The notes: generated by a model not told the origin, from the letters alone. A stretch of 64,000 nucleotides of DNA from an uncultured Pelagibacteraceae bacterium (GCA_902618485.1 CACNAR010000002.1:62001-126000), one strand, 5' to 3'. Positions 34,452 through 43,205 are shown, counted from the first letter of the stretch. Numbers and translations are program-made.

Positions 34452-35458
34452 AACACCTTCCCTTTAAATATACCTGATGGACGATAAAGTAAGACGATGA
34501 CTAAGATTGAAAAAGATACTGCAAATTTATAATCTGTAGAGAGTAATTGAATTAGACCATCTGGCTCCATACTTTCAGGTAAAACATACATGAAAAATTT
34601 TTTATAAGCGTAAGTTAACAATATTTCAGAGAAGGCAATTACATATCCACCGAGAAAGGCTCCAAATGGATTACCAATGCCGCCCACTATAGCCGCTGCA
34701 AATATTGGTAGCATATTATTAAAGTAGGTGAATGGTTTAAAGCTTTTATCTAAACCATATAAAGCACCACCAATTGTTGCAAGAATGCCTGCTATGACCC
34801 AAGTTATCATGACAATTTTTTTGGGATCGATACCTGATAATAATGCTAAATCCTCATTATCAGAGTATGCTCTCATACTTTTTCCAGTCTTAGTTTTATT
34901 TAAAAACCAAAACAAAGTTGAAACTAAAATCAACGTAACAATAATCGTAATAACTTGAGTAGATTTTATTGCAAGACCCTCGTTTAATCCTGTCATTTCT
35001 TTAAATTCACCAGCTTTAATTAAAAATTTTTCTCCATCAAAAAATCTTCTGTCTGAAGGGCCAATAATTATACGAACCACTGCCTGAGTAACAAACATCA
35101 CGCCAATACTTACCATTGCTAATTGCACGGGGGGACTTTTGTTTATTCGGTAATATTTAAATACTAATTTATCTACTATCAGCATGTAGCCAACCATAAA
35201 AATAATACCAAAAGGAATTGCTAGAAGGGCTGTAGGTAAAACCCCAAAACTAATTCCAACAGACTGAAAATAGAAAGTGAATAAAATCACAAACATTGTC
35301 CCAAAAGACATCATGTCCCCTGTAGCAAAGTTTGCAAACCGTAAAATTCCGTAAATCAATGTTACAAAAATTGCACCAAGTGCTAGTTGAGATCCGTACG
35401 CTAAAGCTGGAACAAAAATATAATTTAATAAAAGTATAATTGCATTTACAAAGTCCAT
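34448..35458 (-). CDS. livH: Liv-type ABC transporter permease (LivH)
   Basis: 336 residues from the ATG at 35458; a GTG three codons earlier is possible, but the AGGTGG site fits the ATG. Hallmarks: YGSQLALGAIFVTLIYGILRFANFATGDM near the N terminus, TGKSMRAYSDNEDLALLSGID docking region near 195, and FAAAIVGGIGNPFGAFLGGYVIAF near 260. About eight membrane helices. It starts one base after the preceding livF stop and overlaps livM by four bases. Confidence 0.92.
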   Translation of the reverse strand: MDFVNAIILLLNYIFVPALAYGSQLALGAIFVTLIYGILRFANFATGDMMSFGTMFVILFTFYFQSVGISFGVLPTALLAIPFGIIFMVGYMLIVDKLVFKYYRINKSPPVQLAMVSIGVMFVTQAVVRIIIGPSDRRFFDGEKFLIKAGEFKEMTGLNEGLAIKSTQVITIIVTLILVSTLFWFLNKTKTGKSMRAYSDNEDLALLSGIDPKKIVMITWVIAGILATIGGALYGLDKSFKPFTYFNNMLPIFAAAIVGGIGNPFGAFLGGYVIAFSEILLTYAYKKFFMYVLPESMEPDGLIQLLSTDYKFAVSFSILVIVLLYRPSGIFKGKVL

Positions 35459-35459
35459 A

Positions 35460-36167
35460 TTAACCACCTAGAAAAGAGCTTCTTACTCTTGGGTCTTCTA
35501 GTAGTTCTTTTCCAGTGCCAGAGTGCCGGTTCTCCCCAGTCACCAGAACATAACCCCTATCAGAAATATTTAATGCTTGTTTTGCATTTTGCTCAACCAT
35601 TAAAATTGCTACGTTCGTTCTTTTTACTTTTACGATATGATCAAATAATTCATCCATCACAATAGGTGATACGCCAGCAGTTGGTTCATCCAACATCAAT
35701 ACAGAGGGCTTGATCATAAGTGCTCTACCTAATGCAACTTGTTGTCTTTGTCCTCCAGATAACTCACCAACTAATTGATTTTTTTTTTCTTTTAGAATTG
35801 GAAATAAGTCAAAGATTTCATTAATAGTCTCTTTAAATTCTGTGTTTATTAAGAAAGCACCCATCTCTAAATTTTCCTCCACCGTCATACCTGCAAAAAC
35901 ATTTTTTGTTTGAGGAACGAATGAGATGCCTTCTTTTACTCTGTCTTGTGGAGAAAGTTTTGAAATATCTTTACCATTGATAATTACTGAACCAGATTTT
36001 AAATTTAATAAGCCTAACATTGCTTTCATCGCGGTAGATTTTCCAGCTCCATTAGGTCCAAGGATCGATACTATTTCTCCTCTTTCAACATTTACCGAAC
36101 ATGAATTAATTATGTCTGGGCCATTTCCATATCCGCCGGTCATGTTATTCCCTTCAAAAAATGCCAT
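35460..36167 (-). CDS. livF: Liv-type ABC transporter ATP-binding protein (LivF)
   Basis: 235 residues, standard LivF length. Walker A GPNGAGKSTAMKAMLGLL is near 37-54, the LivF-typical GISFVPQTKNVFAGMTVEENLEMGAF follows, with signature LSGGQRQQVALGRAL, Walker B VLMLDEPTAGVSP and MVEQNAKQAL in place of a switch His, as in LivF proteins. C terminus VRSSFLGG is the usual LivF end. Adjacent to livG (no gap) and livH. Confidence 0.94.
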   Translation of the reverse strand: MAFFEGNNMTGGYGNGPDIINSCSVNVERGEIVSILGPNGAGKSTAMKAMLGLLNLKSGSVIINGKDISKLSPQDRVKEGISFVPQTKNVFAGMTVEENLEMGAFLINTEFKETINEIFDLFPILKEKKNQLVGELSGGQRQQVALGRALMIKPSVLMLDEPTAGVSPIVMDELFDHIVKVKRTNVAILMVEQNAKQALNISDRGYVLVTGENRHSGTGKELLEDPRVRSSFLGG

Positions 36168-36953
36168 TTAATTATCCTTTAATTTTGAGCCTCTACCTAA
36201 ATAACTTTCAATAACTTTTTCATCTTTTTTTGCATCCTCAACTGAACCTTCGAAAAGGACTGAACCTTCTGCCATTACGATCACTGGATCACATAATCTT
36301 CCTATAAAATCCATGTCATGTTCGATCATACAAAAAGTGTAACCTTTTTCTTTATTAAGTTTTTCAATAGCTGTTCCAAGATCCTTTAGTAAAGTTCTAT
36401 TAACACCAGCACCTACCTCATCTAACAATACTAATTTTGCATCAACCATCATTGTTCGACCTAGTTCTAACAATTTTTTTTGTCCTCCGGATAAATTTCC
36501 TGCTAATTCATTTTTTAAATGACCAAGATTAAGAAAATTAATGACCTCCAGAGCCTTTTCTTTAATTTGATTTTCTTCTTTTGCAACTAATGAGGGTTTT
36601 AACAAAGCATTAACCAATTTTTCTCCAGATTGATTTCCTGGAACCATCATTAAGTTTTCTAAAACAGATAAATTTGTAAATTCATGAGCTATTTGAAAAG
36701 TCCTTAGCAATCCTTTTGAAAATAATTCATAGGAAGGAACATCAGTAATGTTTTCATTATTAAAAATCACACTGCCAGCAGAGGATTTTAAATTTCCAGC
36801 AATAAGGTTAAATAAAGTGGTTTTGCCAGAACCATTCGGTCCAATAATACCTGTAATAGTTCCCTTTTTAACTTTAAGAGAACACTCCGATACTGCCGCT
36901 AGTCCTCCAAAATATTTTGACAAATTATTAATTTCTAAAATATTTTGTGACAT
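36168..36953 (-). CDS. livG: Liv-type ABC transporter ATP-binding protein (LivG)
   Basis: 261 residues. Walker A GPNGSGKTTLFNLIAGN, LivG-specific LLRTFQIAHEFTNLSVLENLMM, signature LSGGQKKLLELGRTM, Walker B LVLLDEVGAGVN (Glu then Val-Gly instead of Pro-Thr), and switch His in MIEHDMDFI. The C-terminal VIESYLGRGS fits the BCA_ABC_TP_C domain. First ATPase of the second Liv set on the minus strand, starting three bases after the proC-like gene's stop, so the set is probably co-transcribed with the genes upstream. Confidence 0.93.
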   Translation of the reverse strand: MSQNILEINNLSKYFGGLAAVSECSLKVKKGTITGIIGPNGSGKTTLFNLIAGNLKSSAGSVIFNNENITDVPSYELFSKGLLRTFQIAHEFTNLSVLENLMMVPGNQSGEKLVNALLKPSLVAKEENQIKEKALEVINFLNLGHLKNELAGNLSGGQKKLLELGRTMMVDAKLVLLDEVGAGVNRTLLKDLGTAIEKLNKEKGYTFCMIEHDMDFIGRLCDPVIVMAEGSVLFEGSVEDAKKDEKVIESYLGRGSKLKDN

Positions 36954-36956
36954 TAA

Positions 36957-37724
36957 TTATTTGTTTAGTCTTTTGTGTATATCATTCAAAGTTTTTACAA
37001 CTGAATTATAAACACCTTTATTTCTCATAAGTTTAAGACCTTGCTCATTTAATCCTTTAGGGGTTTGAGACTCTTTTACTAAATATTTGAGTTCCTTCTT
37101 TGAGTTTACGACTGCATCTTCAGACAAAGCTACAAATAGAGAAGTAATATATTTCTGTGCATCTTGTCTCTTTACTCCTTTTTTTACCAACCAATCACTC
37201 ATGATCTTTAAAATTTCATAATAAGCAGCCATCATTCCCGATGTTGACCAAAAATTAATTGATAACTTTTCATTTTTAATCTCTACAGTTGAGCCAAGTT
37301 TATCAAAAAAACTTTTTACTTTTTTATTTGGAGGACAAATTGGAACTGGTCCTTTTTTTAAGGAAATTGGAGGTAACGGTATCGCTCTTACTATGTCTGA
37401 TTTAACTTTTATTATTTTTTTCAATTGGGGTATAGTGATTGTTGAAATAAAACTTATTACAGTTTGATTTGATCTAAATTTAAGATTCTTTAATATTTTT
37501 TTACCTACAGTTGGTGTGACAGCTAGAAATATCCAACTGCAACTATCAATTATTTTTTGATTATTTTTTTCGATAGAAATTTTTTTAAATCTTTTTTTGA
37601 GATTTTTGGAGATTTTATTATTCCGTGAAGAAACAAATATCCTGTTATATTTTATAGATGAATTACAAATACCAGTTATAACTGATGATGTGATTTTACC
37701 CGTTCCAATAAAACCTAATTTCAT
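36957..37724 (-). CDS. Pyrroline-5-carboxylate reductase-like protein with altered signature
   Basis: 255 residues. N-terminal Rossmann motif GFIGTGKITSSV (about 4-15), then the FLAVTPTVGKKIL block and IVRAIPLPPISLKKGPVPICP (PMPN-like site in ProC). Canonical ProC ends with a SPGGTT-type signature that binds proline/P5C; here the corresponding stretch is QTPKGLNEQG (about 220-229), so the Thr pair is replaced by Leu-Asn. Related alphaproteobacterial proteins carry TPGGLNEQ. The reductase fold is clear but the substrate may be another cyclic imine or imino acid. It lies between glaH and livG in one run. Confidence 0.72.
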   Translation of the reverse strand: MKLGFIGTGKITSSVITGICNSSIKYNRIFVSSRNNKISKNLKKRFKKISIEKNNQKIIDSCSWIFLAVTPTVGKKILKNLKFRSNQTVISFISTITIPQLKKIIKVKSDIVRAIPLPPISLKKGPVPICPPNKKVKSFFDKLGSTVEIKNEKLSINFWSTSGMMAAYYEILKIMSDWLVKKGVKRQDAQKYITSLFVALSEDAVVNSKKELKYLVKESQTPKGLNEQGLKLMRNKGVYNSVVKTLNDIHKRLNK

Positions 37725-37754
37725 AATTTAAATACTTATAAAGAATTGTTTATA

Positions 37755-38669
37755 TTAATTAATAAAAAAAGAACCCCTTATTCTTAATAATTCTCTACTT
37801 AAATCTTTATTTTCTTTAAAAGGTCTTCGTCCATGAAGCCAAAAATAGTTGTTTGCTACAATTGAAGATCCCACTGGAAGTTTTGTGATTATCTTATTTT
37901 TACTCTCTTCTAAGTTGTCAGATAACTTTTGTAAAAAAATACCTTGTTTCATATTTTTTGGTTCTGGAAACTGATCTATATAAGAAATTTGAGCTCTACC
38001 ATTTTGATCTGTTGAAAATATAGGATGTTCAACTTTATAGTCTATATTTTTACTTTTTGGTGATCCCCAAAGAAAATTTTCCTGTCCTATTGGATCATTA
38101 AACAATTCATCACAATGTTCCCAATCATCGAGATGCAACATGGCAGTTTCACCACCTTCTGCATTTCTTTCCTCTAATTTTGACATTAATAACCAATCAG
38201 TTTTCTCTTTTACGTAAGTGCCATCTGTATGAAGATCCATGTTTGTATACGCTTTCCTCAAATAAGAGTCGCTTTTATCGACGTGCTTTACATGAAATCT
38301 TGCATAATATTTACCAGCCATAGCATCGTAATTAGGTATACCTACTAAATGAGAGATGGCAGTTGATAATTTGACTAAAAAATTATCATCAATTTTTGAA
38401 TTTAAATTTTGAGGTTTAATAATAAAACATCCTGTATTTCGATCTTTTAAAATTTCATTTAAAAATTTTGATAATTTATTATTACTCAAGTCGTCTAAAC
38501 TTTTTGCAATAGTGAATCTTGTAAAAGGTTTATATTCTAGAGCAGTAATATCGAACTTATTAAATGGAAAAATAAGTTTACTCAAAACTTCATCGCTGAT
38601 GTCAATATTGACAATTCTAGATGACAGTTCGTGTTTTTCTATTTGAAATCCATCAATCTTTTCGCTCAT
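37755..38669 (-). CDS. glaH: Glutarate 2-hydroxylase (GlaH/CsiD), Fe(II)/2-oxoglutarate dioxygenase
   Basis: 304 residues. Converts glutarate plus 2-oxoglutarate and O2 to L-2-hydroxyglutarate, succinate and CO2 in lysine/cadaverine breakdown. The match to E. coli GlaH runs along the whole chain: ALEYKPFTRFTIAKSLDDL near 43, YYARFHVKHVDKSDSYLR near 121, the iron ligands DLHTDGTYV (His147, Asp149) and FWLHGRRPF (His279), the 2-oxoglutarate arginine in RELLRIRG (~292-298), plus LHLDDWEH and YIDQF. It is encoded between azlD (four-base overlap) and the proC-like gene in an amino-acid transport run. L-2-hydroxyglutarate oxidase (LhgO), its usual partner, is not identifiable nearby. Confidence 0.92.
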   Translation of the reverse strand: MSEKIDGFQIEKHELSSRIVNIDISDEVLSKLIFPFNKFDITALEYKPFTRFTIAKSLDDLSNNKLSKFLNEILKDRNTGCFIIKPQNLNSKIDDNFLVKLSTAISHLVGIPNYDAMAGKYYARFHVKHVDKSDSYLRKAYTNMDLHTDGTYVKEKTDWLLMSKLEERNAEGGETAMLHLDDWEHCDELFNDPIGQENFLWGSPKSKNIDYKVEHPIFSTDQNGRAQISYIDQFPEPKNMKQGIFLQKLSDNLEESKNKIITKLPVGSSIVANNYFWLHGRRPFKENKDLSRELLRIRGSFFIN

Positions 38670-38989
38670 ACAAAACTTGTAATAAGAGATAGTATGATAG
38701 CAGAGAAAATTGTAGGGTAAACTAAATTTTTTTTAGTCAAAAAGAAAATAATTATACATAAAGAAACCACAAAAATTCTGACTGATAAATCTACTTCTGA
38801 TAAAGATCCTAATGGAAAAATAACTATTCGAGCAATTAATGCAGCAAGAGTTGAATAAGCAAGACAATTAAACCATCTGAACATTTTTGAGGTTTCTTTA
38901 ATTTTTTCTGAACTAACAACTCCTAAAAATCTTGATAAGTATGTAGCTAGAGATGTGACAAATATAACAATTAAAATATTACTTGCCAT
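38666..38989 (-). CDS. azlD: AzlD-family branched-chain amino acid exporter subunit
   Basis: 107 residues from the ATG at 38989, preceded by GGAGA; a TTG four codons earlier is possible. Three to four membrane helices with VTSLATYLSRFLGV near the N terminus and the WFNCLAYSTLAALIARIVIFP segment typical of AzlD. The small partner of AzlC; the pair exports branched-chain amino acids or analogues. It overlaps azlC by 11 bases and glaH by four. Confidence 0.88.
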   Translation of the reverse strand: MASNILIVIFVTSLATYLSRFLGVVSSEKIKETSKMFRWFNCLAYSTLAALIARIVIFPLGSLSEVDLSVRIFVVSLCIIIFFLTKKNLVYPTIFSAIILSLITSFV

Positions 38990-39683
38990 TTTTTTCTCCA
39001 ATTAAAAACGCTATAGTTCCAGCCGTGAAGCCACCAAACAAAATACACCACTCAGCTGATAAAAAATAAAAAATAGGACCAAGGGTTGCACCTAAAATAA
39101 TCGATAAACTTATTTGAAAAGTTTTCATAGCTCCAACCATCATACATATAAAATATATTGGATTTATAATTGCTAGACCAATAAGTATGTCTTTGTTAAA
39201 AAAATCAGAAGCTACATAGCCAATAATTGTTGAAAATATCGCAACTGACCAGGTTGCTACTCCAATTCCAATCCAAAAATCAATTCTATTTTCTTTTTCT
39301 ATATTTTCATAATTATCCTTCATTATCAGCCACGAAGAAACTGCTATAAAATGACAGGATAAATAATATTTCCATCTTGGCTGGTCTTGGTGCATCAACA
39401 ACGGCATTAGTGCGACAGTCATTGGATATAATCTCGCATTAACCAACCAAACGGCTAAAAAAATATTTATCAAAGATGCTCCGATTAACATTGACTCAGC
39501 CATCACTAGTGAGCCAGGTAAAGCGTATGTGAGAAAAGTTGAAAAAATACTTTGTTGGATTGTGAAACCTAAATTTTTTAATAGTGCGCCTATAGCTATA
39601 AAACTTGCACCTAAAGCTATGGCAGGACTACCAACACCCTTTATAGCACTGAAGCCTTTTAAAAAATATTTTGTACTAATCAT
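38979..39683 (-). CDS. azlC: AzlC-family branched-chain amino acid exporter subunit
   Basis: 234 residues, about seven hydrophobic segments. The AzlC pattern is visible: SPAIALGASFIAIGALLKNLGFTIQQSIFSTFLTYALPGSLVMAE at 16-60 and IFLAVWLVNARLYPMTVALMPLL near 73-95, with the conserved NARL motif. Works with AzlD in export of branched-chain amino acids. The start overlaps the livF stop by one base (TAATG), placing export genes in the same transcript as import genes. Confidence 0.9.
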   Translation of the reverse strand: MISTKYFLKGFSAIKGVGSPAIALGASFIAIGALLKNLGFTIQQSIFSTFLTYALPGSLVMAESMLIGASLINIFLAVWLVNARLYPMTVALMPLLMHQDQPRWKYYLSCHFIAVSSWLIMKDNYENIEKENRIDFWIGIGVATWSVAIFSTIIGYVASDFFNKDILIGLAIINPIYFICMMVGAMKTFQISLSIILGATLGPIFYFLSAEWCILFGGFTAGTIAFLIGEKNGK

Positions 39684-40468
39684 TAACCACCCAAAAACAG
39701 GCGACCAACATCTGTATTATTTAAAAGATCATCCCCTTTACCTGCAATTGCAGTCTGACCAGATACTAGCACGTAACCAATATCTGCGAACTCGAGTCCC
39801 TTTTTAGCATTTTGTTCGACTAAAATAATTGTCTTTTTTTCATTCTCTTGGAGATCTCTTAAAATTTCAAATACCATATCGATATACCTTGGTTCTAAAC
39901 CTATTGATGGTTCATCAACTAATAAAACTGATGGCTTCATTACCAATGCTCTTGAAATTTCTAACAATCTTCTTTCTCCACCTGATAATACTTTTGCAGG
40001 TTGGTTTCTTCTGTTTCTTAATCTTTCGTATTTCTCAAAAATTCGCTCAGCTTCCGCGTATGACTCTTCTGTTTTTTCTTTAATAAATCCACCCATTAAT
40101 AAATTTTCCTCCACAGTCATATCTGGGAAGACAGAATTATCCTGGAGTATGTATGCTATTCCAACAGTTTTCAATTTTTCAGCTGGTGTTAAATTTGTGA
40201 TTTCTTTTCCATCTATTTCTATTTGCCCTGAAAAAATATTTGTAAACCCATAAATAGAGTGAAGAATAGTAGATTTACCAGCTCCGTTTGGTCCAATCAG
40301 ACATAAGGATTGAGCCTTACTGACAAATAAATCGAAATTATGAAGAATTTCCATTTTACCATAACCAGCATTCATATTTTTAATAGTAAGATGAATATTA
40401 TTTGGAGATAGTTTTTTTAAGTCTTCTGCTACTGGAGCTTTTCCTAAAACTTCATATTGATTTGACAT
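39683..40468 (-). CDS. livF: Liv-type ABC transporter ATP-binding protein (LivF)
   Basis: 261 residues, with an N-terminal extension of ~25 residues before the ATPase domain (EVLGKAPVAEDLKKLSPNN). Walker A GPNGAGKSTILHSIYGF, the GIAYILQDNSVFPDMTVEENLLMGGF block, signature LSGGERRLLEISRAL, Walker B VLLVDEPSIGLEP and VEQNAKKGLEF. C terminus VGRLFLGG is typical for LivF. TAATG overlap with azlC on one side and one-base contact with livG on the other. Confidence 0.93.
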   Translation of the reverse strand: MSNQYEVLGKAPVAEDLKKLSPNNIHLTIKNMNAGYGKMEILHNFDLFVSKAQSLCLIGPNGAGKSTILHSIYGFTNIFSGQIEIDGKEITNLTPAEKLKTVGIAYILQDNSVFPDMTVEENLLMGGFIKEKTEESYAEAERIFEKYERLRNRRNQPAKVLSGGERRLLEISRALVMKPSVLLVDEPSIGLEPRYIDMVFEILRDLQENEKKTIILVEQNAKKGLEFADIGYVLVSGQTAIAGKGDDLLNNTDVGRLFLGG

Positions 40469-41208
40469 TATTGTGCTCCTAAGTACGCATCTATTACACG
40501 TTTGTCATTTTTAATTTCGTCAGGTGTCCCATTAGCAAGCATCTTACCATGTGCTAAACAATAAATACTTTCTGCTAGTTGCATGATAACTCTCATATTA
40601 TGTTCAATTACCAAAAGTGTAATACCAAAATCTTGATTTACTTTAATTAATCTATCGATGATACCATTTATAAGAGTAGGATTGATCCCTGCAGTAGGTT
40701 CATCTAATAATAACATTTCAGGTTCATTCATCAGAGCCATTGCTAACTCTAGAAGTTTTTGTTGACCAAAAGATAAATCTCCAGCTCTTAATTTTCTTTT
40801 TTGATAAAGTCCAACGAAGTTCAGAAGATTTTCTGCCTTTTCTGTTAAATCTTGTGGAATTTTTGAGAATATTTTTAATATACTTTCATCACTACCTTTA
40901 TGACTAATTAACATATTATCTACGCAATTTAGTTTTCCATAAATTCTAGTTTGCTGAAAAGTTCTAAGTAAACCCAGTTTTGCAATAACAGGTACGGGTA
41001 AATCTGAGACTTCTTTATCGTTAAATTTTATTGAACCATTATCTATTGGATATGTTCCAACAATAGAGTTGAACAGTGTTGTTTTACCAGATCCATTTGG
41101 ACCGATCAGTCCAAATATCTTGCCTTTTTCTACTGACATTGAAATATCTACATTAGCTTTTACTCCGCCAAAAGATTTACTAACATTGTTTACTTCCAAA
41201 ATACTCAT
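40468..41208 (-). CDS. livG: Liv-type ABC transporter ATP-binding protein (LivG)
   Basis: 246 residues. Walker A GPNGSGKTTLFNSIVGT, LLRTFQQTRIYGKLNCVDNMLI, a signature written LSFGQQKLLELAMAL (Phe instead of the second Gly-type residue, common in LivG), Walker B MLLLDEPTAGINP, switch His in VIEHNMRVIM, and C terminus VIDAYLGAQ. Four-base overlap with livM upstream. Confidence 0.93.
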   Translation of the reverse strand: MSILEVNNVSKSFGGVKANVDISMSVEKGKIFGLIGPNGSGKTTLFNSIVGTYPIDNGSIKFNDKEVSDLPVPVIAKLGLLRTFQQTRIYGKLNCVDNMLISHKGSDESILKIFSKIPQDLTEKAENLLNFVGLYQKRKLRAGDLSFGQQKLLELAMALMNEPEMLLLDEPTAGINPTLINGIIDRLIKVNQDFGITLLVIEHNMRVIMQLAESIYCLAHGKMLANGTPDEIKNDKRVIDAYLGAQ

Positions 41209-42254
41209 TTAAGTTCTACTTGAGCCTTTCGATCTTTTTCATCAATTACTTCACCAAATTTTTCGGGATATTTTTCTCTTAACCAGCCCATAATCCCTTC
41301 AGGAAAATAAATTACGATTACAACAATTAAAACTCCTAAAGCAACATACTGCCAACCTAAAAAGAATGTCCAAAATCCTTCTTTGAAAATATGAAATACT
41401 GTTGCACCAATAACTGGTCCCCATAAAGTTCCTTTGCCTCCTAAGATTGCCATTAAAACCATGAATACTCCCATTTCTCTTCCATCAAAAGCAACATCAG
41501 TTGAGTCGATGTATCCAACTAGTCCTCCCATAATACCACCTGCTAAACCACAAAAGAATGCAGATACCATCCAACCAATAATTTTATATTTCATTGTTTC
41601 AATACCCATTGCCTCAGCTTTATCCTCATTATCTCTAATCGCATTTAAGATTAATCTAAATCTTGTTGAATAGATTGCTCGTACCGCAACAAAAGTTAAT
41701 ATGAGAGCTCCAAAACTTAAAAAGTAAAAAAATTCTCCCCTTGCTTCAAGACCGCCAACCTCAGGAAATGGAGGAGTAGTAAACCCCTGACCTGCACCTA
41801 TAATTTCTATACCTCCAGAAATTTCTCCTGCTGCAACACCTAAACCTAAAGTACAAATAGCAAAATAATGTCCTCTTAAACCTAAAATCGCATATCCAAT
41901 TAACCCAGCTACTATTGTTGGAACTACTGCAGCTACAACAAGTCCAACAGCCATACCTTGAAAAAATTGAGCTGGAGTATGAACAAAAGTTTTTTCACCT
42001 CCACTTTCTGTCCATTCTGCAAGAGGGAAAAACATACCAACTTGAACAGATGCACATAAATACATGCCTAAACCATAAAATAGTATATTCCCGAATGTAT
42101 TGTATCCCATTTCACCACCCTGAATATTCCAAGTCGTAGCTAAAACTATCAATACACATAGAATGGATAATTGAACTTTAAATGCAGGAAAAACAAATGG
42201 TGCCACCAATCCAAAGATTACAATTGCTGAATATAAAAGAATATTTTTACTCAT
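41205..42254 (-). CDS. livM: Liv-type ABC transporter permease (LivM)
   Basis: 349 residues, normal length. LivM blocks: WNIQGGEMGYNTFGNILFYGLGMYLCA near 43-69, LRGHYFAICTLGLGVAAGEISGG near 130, docking LILNAIRDNEDKAEAMGIETMKYKIIG near 215, and MAILGGKGTLWGPVIGA near 270. Here, unlike the other two livM genes, no small ORF follows because livG begins inside its last codons. Confidence 0.93.
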   Translation of the reverse strand: MSKNILLYSAIVIFGLVAPFVFPAFKVQLSILCVLIVLATTWNIQGGEMGYNTFGNILFYGLGMYLCASVQVGMFFPLAEWTESGGEKTFVHTPAQFFQGMAVGLVVAAVVPTIVAGLIGYAILGLRGHYFAICTLGLGVAAGEISGGIEIIGAGQGFTTPPFPEVGGLEARGEFFYFLSFGALILTFVAVRAIYSTRFRLILNAIRDNEDKAEAMGIETMKYKIIGWMVSAFFCGLAGGIMGGLVGYIDSTDVAFDGREMGVFMVLMAILGGKGTLWGPVIGATVFHIFKEGFWTFFLGWQYVALGVLIVVIVIYFPEGIMGWLREKYPEKFGEVIDEKDRKAQVELK

Positions 42255-43147
42255 TATTTTAAATACTCTCTCTTCCTAGACAGTTTAAATCTTCTGTAAA
42301 CGAGAATTAAAACTAATAATAAAAATACTGCACCAATTCTAAATTCAGTTCCTAAAATATAGTCAGCAAATTCTTCAAAAACTCCAAGTCCCATTCCAGA
42401 CATTGCTACTCCTGGTAAATTACCAAGTCCTGCAACAATTACGATCATAAAAGACCTTATTGTATATGGTAATCCCATGTATGGATGAATTGTAAATGTA
42501 ATGGATATTAAAGCACCTGCTACCCCACAAAGCGCAGCATTAATTCCAAATGTAGCTGCATAAACTTTCTCTGTATCAACACCCAAGATTTTTGCAGCTC
42601 TTGAGTTTTGTGCTGTTGCACGAATTGCTCTCCCTAATTTTGATTTTTTCATGTAAATAACTAAACCAATTGCAAAAACAATACTGATTACAGCTGAAAA
42701 GATTTTTGAGTTAGGTAAGGTAACATTGTTATCAAATAACATAGTTGTTCCATAACCTGAATTGGCTAGAACAACATCTGCGCCGAATGCAAAATTCATT
42801 AATTGCATAAATAAAATACTTATTCCAAAAGTTGCAAGAATGGAGATGAATAAATCTCGATCGACCACTTTATTAATTACTAATTTATAAATTCCAACTC
42901 CAATAAAATACATTATTATTGGAGAAACAATCACACCCCAAGCTGGATGTATTCCATAAAGATACATAAAGTAAGCAATATAGCCTCCAAGAATGACTAG
43001 GTCACCTTGAGCAATATTTATGATATTCATAACTCCCCATTGCAATGCCATGCCGTATGCAATTAAAGCAAATAAAATACCAAGAAGTAATCCGTCCAAG
43101 CAAGCCTGAACAGTAATCATTGGATATTGGAAAACCATGAAATCCAT
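42254..43147 (-). CDS. livH: Liv-type ABC transporter permease (LivH)
   Basis: 297 residues from the ATG at 43147, spaced six bases from AAGAG; a TTG two codons upstream is the alternative. LivH features: ALIAYGMALQWGVMNIINIAQGDLVILGGYIAYFMY (about 20-55), GRAIRATAQNSRAAKILGVD docking region near 172, and VIVAGLGNLPGVAMSGMGLGVFEE near 235. It begins shortly after a strong hairpin that follows the SBP gene. Confidence 0.93.
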   Translation of the reverse strand: MDFMVFQYPMITVQACLDGLLLGILFALIAYGMALQWGVMNIINIAQGDLVILGGYIAYFMYLYGIHPAWGVIVSPIIMYFIGVGIYKLVINKVVDRDLFISILATFGISILFMQLMNFAFGADVVLANSGYGTTMLFDNNVTLPNSKIFSAVISIVFAIGLVIYMKKSKLGRAIRATAQNSRAAKILGVDTEKVYAATFGINAALCGVAGALISITFTIHPYMGLPYTIRSFMIVIVAGLGNLPGVAMSGMGLGVFEEFADYILGTEFRIGAVFLLLVLILVYRRFKLSRKREYLK

Positions 43148-43164
43148 AATCAACTCTTAAAAAA

Positions 43165-43193
43165 AAATACCCCCTAGAATTTAGGGGGTATTT
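43165..43193 (-). terminator. GC-rich hairpin with U-run between SBP gene and livH
   Basis: Twelve-bp perfect stem AAATACCCCCTA (43165-43176) with TAGGGGGTATTT (43182-43193), five-base loop, followed on the minus strand by a run of seven more T. It starts 12 bases after the SBP stop and ends 17 bases before the livH ATG: an intrinsic-terminator shape inside an operon, expected to reduce transcription of the permease and ATPase genes relative to the SBP. Confidence 0.85.
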
Positions 43194-43205
43194 ATAGATT
43201 AGTTT

